Positions 5,940 through 8,089 of a stretch of 8,089 bases of DNA are shown here, in pieces. Where the stretch lies: contig JABMPG010000532.1 of NCBI GenBank assembly GCA_013203855.1, positions 1 through 8,089 on the forward strand, written 5' to 3'. The notes under the pieces were generated by a model, which was not told the DNA's origin, searched no databases, and saw only the letters and a list, made by a program, of their open reading frames with translations. The translations under genes were made by a program, and so were the position numbers. Source of the stretch: a bacterium (GTDB taxonomy: Bacteria; Sumerlaeota; Sumerlaeia; UBA8349). Each line of letters starts with the position of its first letter. Position 1 is the stretch's first letter.

Positions 5940-6742
5940 AGCAGAAACCGCAAGACTCCGATCCGCGCAAACTGATTCTCCTCAGCAATGACGACGGCAT
6001 CGACGCCCCTGGTCTCTCCGCGCTCTACGACGCGGTGGCCCACCTCGGCGAGATCCTTGTCGTCGCCCCGCAGGGACAGCGCAGTGCCGTCAGCCATGCC
6101 GTGACCGTACACCGGGAGATGGACTACAAGGTAGTCGAGCGTGATGGTGTCCTGTGGGGCCATGCTCTGAACGCCATGCCTGCCGACTGCGTCAAACTCG
6201 GGGTGCTGGCCCTGGCCGGACGCAAGCCCGACCTGGTGATTGCAGGGATCAATCCTGGCGGCAATATCGGCAACAACATCCTCTATTCTGGCACGGTCGC
6301 CGCTGCCCGGGAAGGCGCCATGCTCGGCGTGCCTTCCATTGCCGTCTCCCTCGGCTACGTCCAGGCTGACCCGGATATGCACTTTAGGACGGCTCAGCAG
6401 GCCATCTCCCGTCTCGCTCCGATCATCCTGGAGCGCGGGCTGCCGACTGGCGTTATCCTGAACGTCAACGTTCCCAACGTGCCGCCCGATGGAATCACCG
6501 GCACGCTCGTGACCCGCCAGGGCCGGGCGATGTTCGTCGACGACCTCCAGCACGCCATCGACGCCGGAGATGTTCTTACCTGGCGCAACATTGGCAAGTT
6601 CACAATCCTTGAAGGCAAAGAGGGCGAAGACTACGACGACGTTGCTCTCCGGGAGAAGAAAGTTTCCATCACCCCTCTCCACTTCGACCTGACCGTCCAC
6701 GAATTCCGGGCGGAACTGGGCGAATGGCTTGCGTCTGAGTAG
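5936..6742 (+). CDS. surE: 5'/3'-nucleotidase SurE
   Basis: A metal-dependent phosphatase that dephosphorylates nucleoside monophosphates and in some species short polyphosphate. It is cytoplasmic and linked to stationary-phase survival in E. coli. The 268 residues cover the whole SurE fold. Visible marks are LLSNDDGIDAPG (15-26) with metal ligands D19 and D20, VVAPQGQRSAVSHAVT (42-57) with S50, and AGINPGGNIGNNILYSGT (103-120) with N106, matching the four divalent-metal ligands known from the Thermotoga enzyme, followed by VAAAREGAMLGVPSIAVS. Its ATG overlaps the tyrA stop by four bases (ATGA), so it is translated by coupling within the aromatic cluster. A direct biochemical link to phenylalanine and tyrosine synthesis is not obvious and may be only a conserved arrangement. 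No T-tract terminator follows it. Confidence 0.97.
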   Translation: MKQKPQDSDPRKLILLSNDDGIDAPGLSALYDAVAHLGEILVVAPQGQRSAVSHAVTVHREMDYKVVERDGVLWGHALNAMPADCVKLGVLALAGRKPDLVIAGINPGGNIGNNILYSGTVAAAREGAMLGVPSIAVSLGYVQADPDMHFRTAQQAISRLAPIILERGLPTGVILNVNVPNVPPDGITGTLVTRQGRAMFVDDLQHAIDAGDVLTWRNIGKFTILEGKEGEDYDDVALREKKVSITPLHFDLTVHEFRAELGEWLASE

Positions 6743-6865
6743 TGAATCGAACGCCAGACTCGCCATCCCAGCGCATGAGTTTCCCGCTCGGGTGGCCCCG
6801 GGTCGCACGCGCACGACCTCGTCTCACCCGTGAAGGATCGAGGGTGGCGGGCGGGCGGAATATGC

Positions 6866-6895
6866 TTGACTTGGCTTTCGGGGCGTTGATAGGCT
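6866..6895 (+). promoter_or_regulatory. Probable promoter of the lipoprotein gene
   Basis: TTGACT (6866-6871) matches five of six bases of the -35 consensus. At 18 bases spacing lies TAGGCT (6890-6895), a weak -10 with three matches. Transcription would start near 6902 and give a leader of about 100 bases. The 123 bases between surE and this site contain nested inverted repeats (CGGGTG at 6789-6794 with CACCCG at 6825-6830, enclosing GGTCG/CGACC) but no T tract, so read-through from surE is also possible. Confidence 0.4.
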
Positions 6896-7004
6896 CGATT
6901 TGGGTTGTTTGCACATTTTCTGTTTTGCTTTTTTGACCAGACCGAAGCTATTTGGCTTTTTGCTGAACGCCAACACAAGCGTGGATGTTGAAAGGAGCGG
7001 AAAG

Positions 7005-7697
7005 ATGAGTCAGATCCGTGTGGGAGTGCGATTGACGGCGATCTTGGTTCTGCTTGCGGCCGTGAGCCTGCTGAGCGGGTGCCGGTACAGCCAGAACCGG
7101 TTGTATGATTTCTGCGACGTTTTCCAGCTCGGGGCGGGCGTTACCTTCGAGAATGCGCACACCGGGATGGTCCCGCCGTCCCTCGGTATTCATGCCCAGG
7201 TCAGCGATTTCGTCAACCTGGGCGCCATTCATTTCACCGGCGCGACGGCCGAGATGGACGGACGCGGATTCTTCGCCGGCAGCGAAAGCCGCACCCGTAT
7301 CGGTTTTCTCCCCATTCAACTCGCCCAGATCCAGCAGGATTACGAGTTCGGCCGCGAAAACTACTTCAAGAAAGAAAACACATCGTGGGACAGCCGGATG
7401 CAACTGAAGTCCATGACTTTCCGCGATGTGTCCGCCAAGGAACTCCACTACGCCTCGGCCCGCGAATGGCTCCACAAAGGCACGCCCCTCTTCCCGCGTG
7501 GCTGGCACTACTGGCTGACAACCAGCTTGGAAGTGGCCGTCGCCGATCCTTTCCTTACCCACGCCGGCCTCCATCTCCGCCTGGGCGTGGACGTGTCGGA
7601 GATCAGCGATTTCGTGCTGGGCATCTTTGCCTTCGATTTCAAGCATGACGATTTGACGGTGGAGGATTACGCCGAAAAACGGGCAGGGGTGGAATAG
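7005..7697 (+). CDS. Predicted lipoprotein of unknown function
   Basis: A 230-residue protein that I do not recognise by name. It begins with a classic lipoprotein signal: R5 and R9, a hydrophobic stretch at 10-23 (LTAILVLLAAVSLL), and lipobox LSGC with the lipidated cysteine at C26. The next residue is Arg, so there is no Asp retention signal, which points to the outer membrane if the cell has one. After C26 comes YSQNRLYDFCDVFQLGAGV (28-46). Alternating segments with glycine follow (59-80, 86-104), then a charged middle (110-160) and a C-terminal stretch (170-212) of short hydrophobic strands, as in a small beta-rich protein. The start is firm: AAGGAG (6992-6997) stands 7 bases before the ATG at 7005. 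Upstream non-ATG starts would put the signal peptide inside the protein. It appears to be a single-gene transcript, with its own promoter and a strong terminator 23 bases after the stop codon. Confidence 0.88.
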   Translation: MSQIRVGVRLTAILVLLAAVSLLSGCRYSQNRLYDFCDVFQLGAGVTFENAHTGMVPPSLGIHAQVSDFVNLGAIHFTGATAEMDGRGFFAGSESRTRIGFLPIQLAQIQQDYEFGRENYFKKENTSWDSRMQLKSMTFRDVSAKELHYASAREWLHKGTPLFPRGWHYWLTTSLEVAVADPFLTHAGLHLRLGVDVSEISDFVLGIFAFDFKHDDLTVEDYAEKRAGVE

Positions 7698-7720
7698 CAT
7701 CTCCCAACACCGATACTTGT

Positions 7721-7752
7721 GAAAAAAGCCCCGGATTTCCGGGGCTTTTTTC
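7721..7752. terminator. Bidirectional Rho-independent terminator
   Basis: A perfect 14-bp stem, with arms at 7721-7734 and 7739-7752, closes on the 4-base loop ATTT. The core is GCCCCGG/CCGGGGC, with six A on the left flank and six T on the right, so it can stop transcripts from either side. It ends the lipoprotein transcript 23 bases after the stop codon. Confidence 0.95.
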
Positions 7753-8089
7753 ATGGGATCCATTCCCCTTTGAAATAGAGGCGGTCGGCGCCTCGGAGCG
7801 GGGAAACGGGAAGGGAAAGGGAATCGGGGAGAATTCGGGAGGGTGAAACAGTTTGAAGGAGCGGTGGAGACGAGACGCCGACCGGGCAGGCAGTGGCTTG
7901 GGAAATCGGGCAAACCAACGGCAGAAGGAGGGAGATCCGGCACGATTCCGATGCTTCTGACCGGGGCGGGAGGGATGGCCAGAGCATCACTTGCGTGAGC
8001 CGGCACCGTTGATTCCCCAGTTTTTGCCCAAAACCACCGCCTGGGCCGTCCTGATTTAACTTGTTTGGCCGATCCGATTTGGCGTCAAC
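7753..8089. other. Non-coding stretch with a G-tract cluster
   Basis: No credible gene is seen in these 337 bases. Seven runs of three or more G lie on the plus strand at 7800-7803, 7808-7810, 7813-7815, 7819-7821, 7826-7829, 7837-7839 and 7841-7843, with gaps of 1 to 7 bases, fitting the usual G-quadruplex pattern. A 9-base inverted repeat, CGGTCGGCG (7782-7790) and CGCCGACCG (7876-7884), encloses them. A small hairpin GAGGCG-n5-CGCCTC (7778-7794) competes with the left arm. A 79-codon minus-strand frame (7751-7990) is proline/serine-rich and looks like a by-product of the G-rich composition. From 8000 onward I see nothing definite. Confidence 0.5.

Noticed and set aside
6789..6830. Nested inverted repeats after surE as an operon terminator
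   Set aside because: The outer arms CGGGTG/CACCCG are six bases, the inner stem is five, and no T run follows, so only weak structure is supported.
7843..7998. 51-codon plus-strand frame from GTG in the last non-coding stretch
   Set aside because: The GGGAGG before it touches the start codon with no spacing, and the peptide has no recognisable feature.
6948..8006. 352-codon minus-strand frame
   Set aside because: It reads through the perfect bidirectional terminator and antisense to the lipoprotein gene, with low-complexity Pro/Arg/Ser content at its start.

Overview
The window reads as a chromosomal segment of a moderately GC-rich bacterium. A FAD-dependent oxidoreductase sits next to a Gfo/Idh/MocA dehydrogenase, there is a small lipoprotein of no recognised family, and two degenerate intergenic repeats are present. 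Together these suggest a planctomycete-like or neighbouring lineage (Planctomycetota, Hydrogenedentota, Lentisphaerota or similar). That placement is inference from gene style, with no marker gene to confirm it. Seven protein genes are well supported. I see no RNA gene, transposase, phage gene or CRISPR array.

Left part (1-2184, minus strand): a Gfo/Idh/MocA-family NAD(P)-dependent oxidoreductase (946-2184) is followed in the same direction by a FAD-dependent oxidoreductase (1-786) that runs off the left edge. The pair looks like a catabolic, probably sugar-derivative, redox module. The substrates cannot be read from the sequence.

Centre (2185-2617): a 433-base divergent spacer holds an operator-like inverted repeat near the minus-strand gene, a 50-base element that can fold as a three-way junction, and a consensus TATAAT box before pheA.

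Right of centre (2618-6742, plus strand): pheA (chorismate mutase/prephenate dehydratase), a hisC-type aminotransferase, tyrA (prephenate dehydrogenase) and surE (5'-nucleotidase). PheA makes prephenate from chorismate and converts it to phenylpyruvate. TyrA converts prephenate to 4-hydroxyphenylpyruvate. The HisC-like enzyme is well placed to transaminate both keto acids, so the cluster covers chorismate to phenylalanine and tyrosine. tyrA and surE overlap by ATGA. A degenerate heptamer tandem repeat fills the pheA-hisC gap.

Right part (6743-8089): a probable promoter precedes a 230-residue lipoprotein gene, which ends at a perfect 14-bp hairpin terminator with A and T tracts on both sides. 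The last 337 bases hold no convincing gene but carry a run of seven G-tracts.

Most of the window is ordinary metabolism. The items most worth a second look are the two intergenic repeats, the unrecognised lipoprotein, the G-tract region and a possible small coupled reading frame between hisC and tyrA. I found no convincing evidence of a new defence or mobile system.
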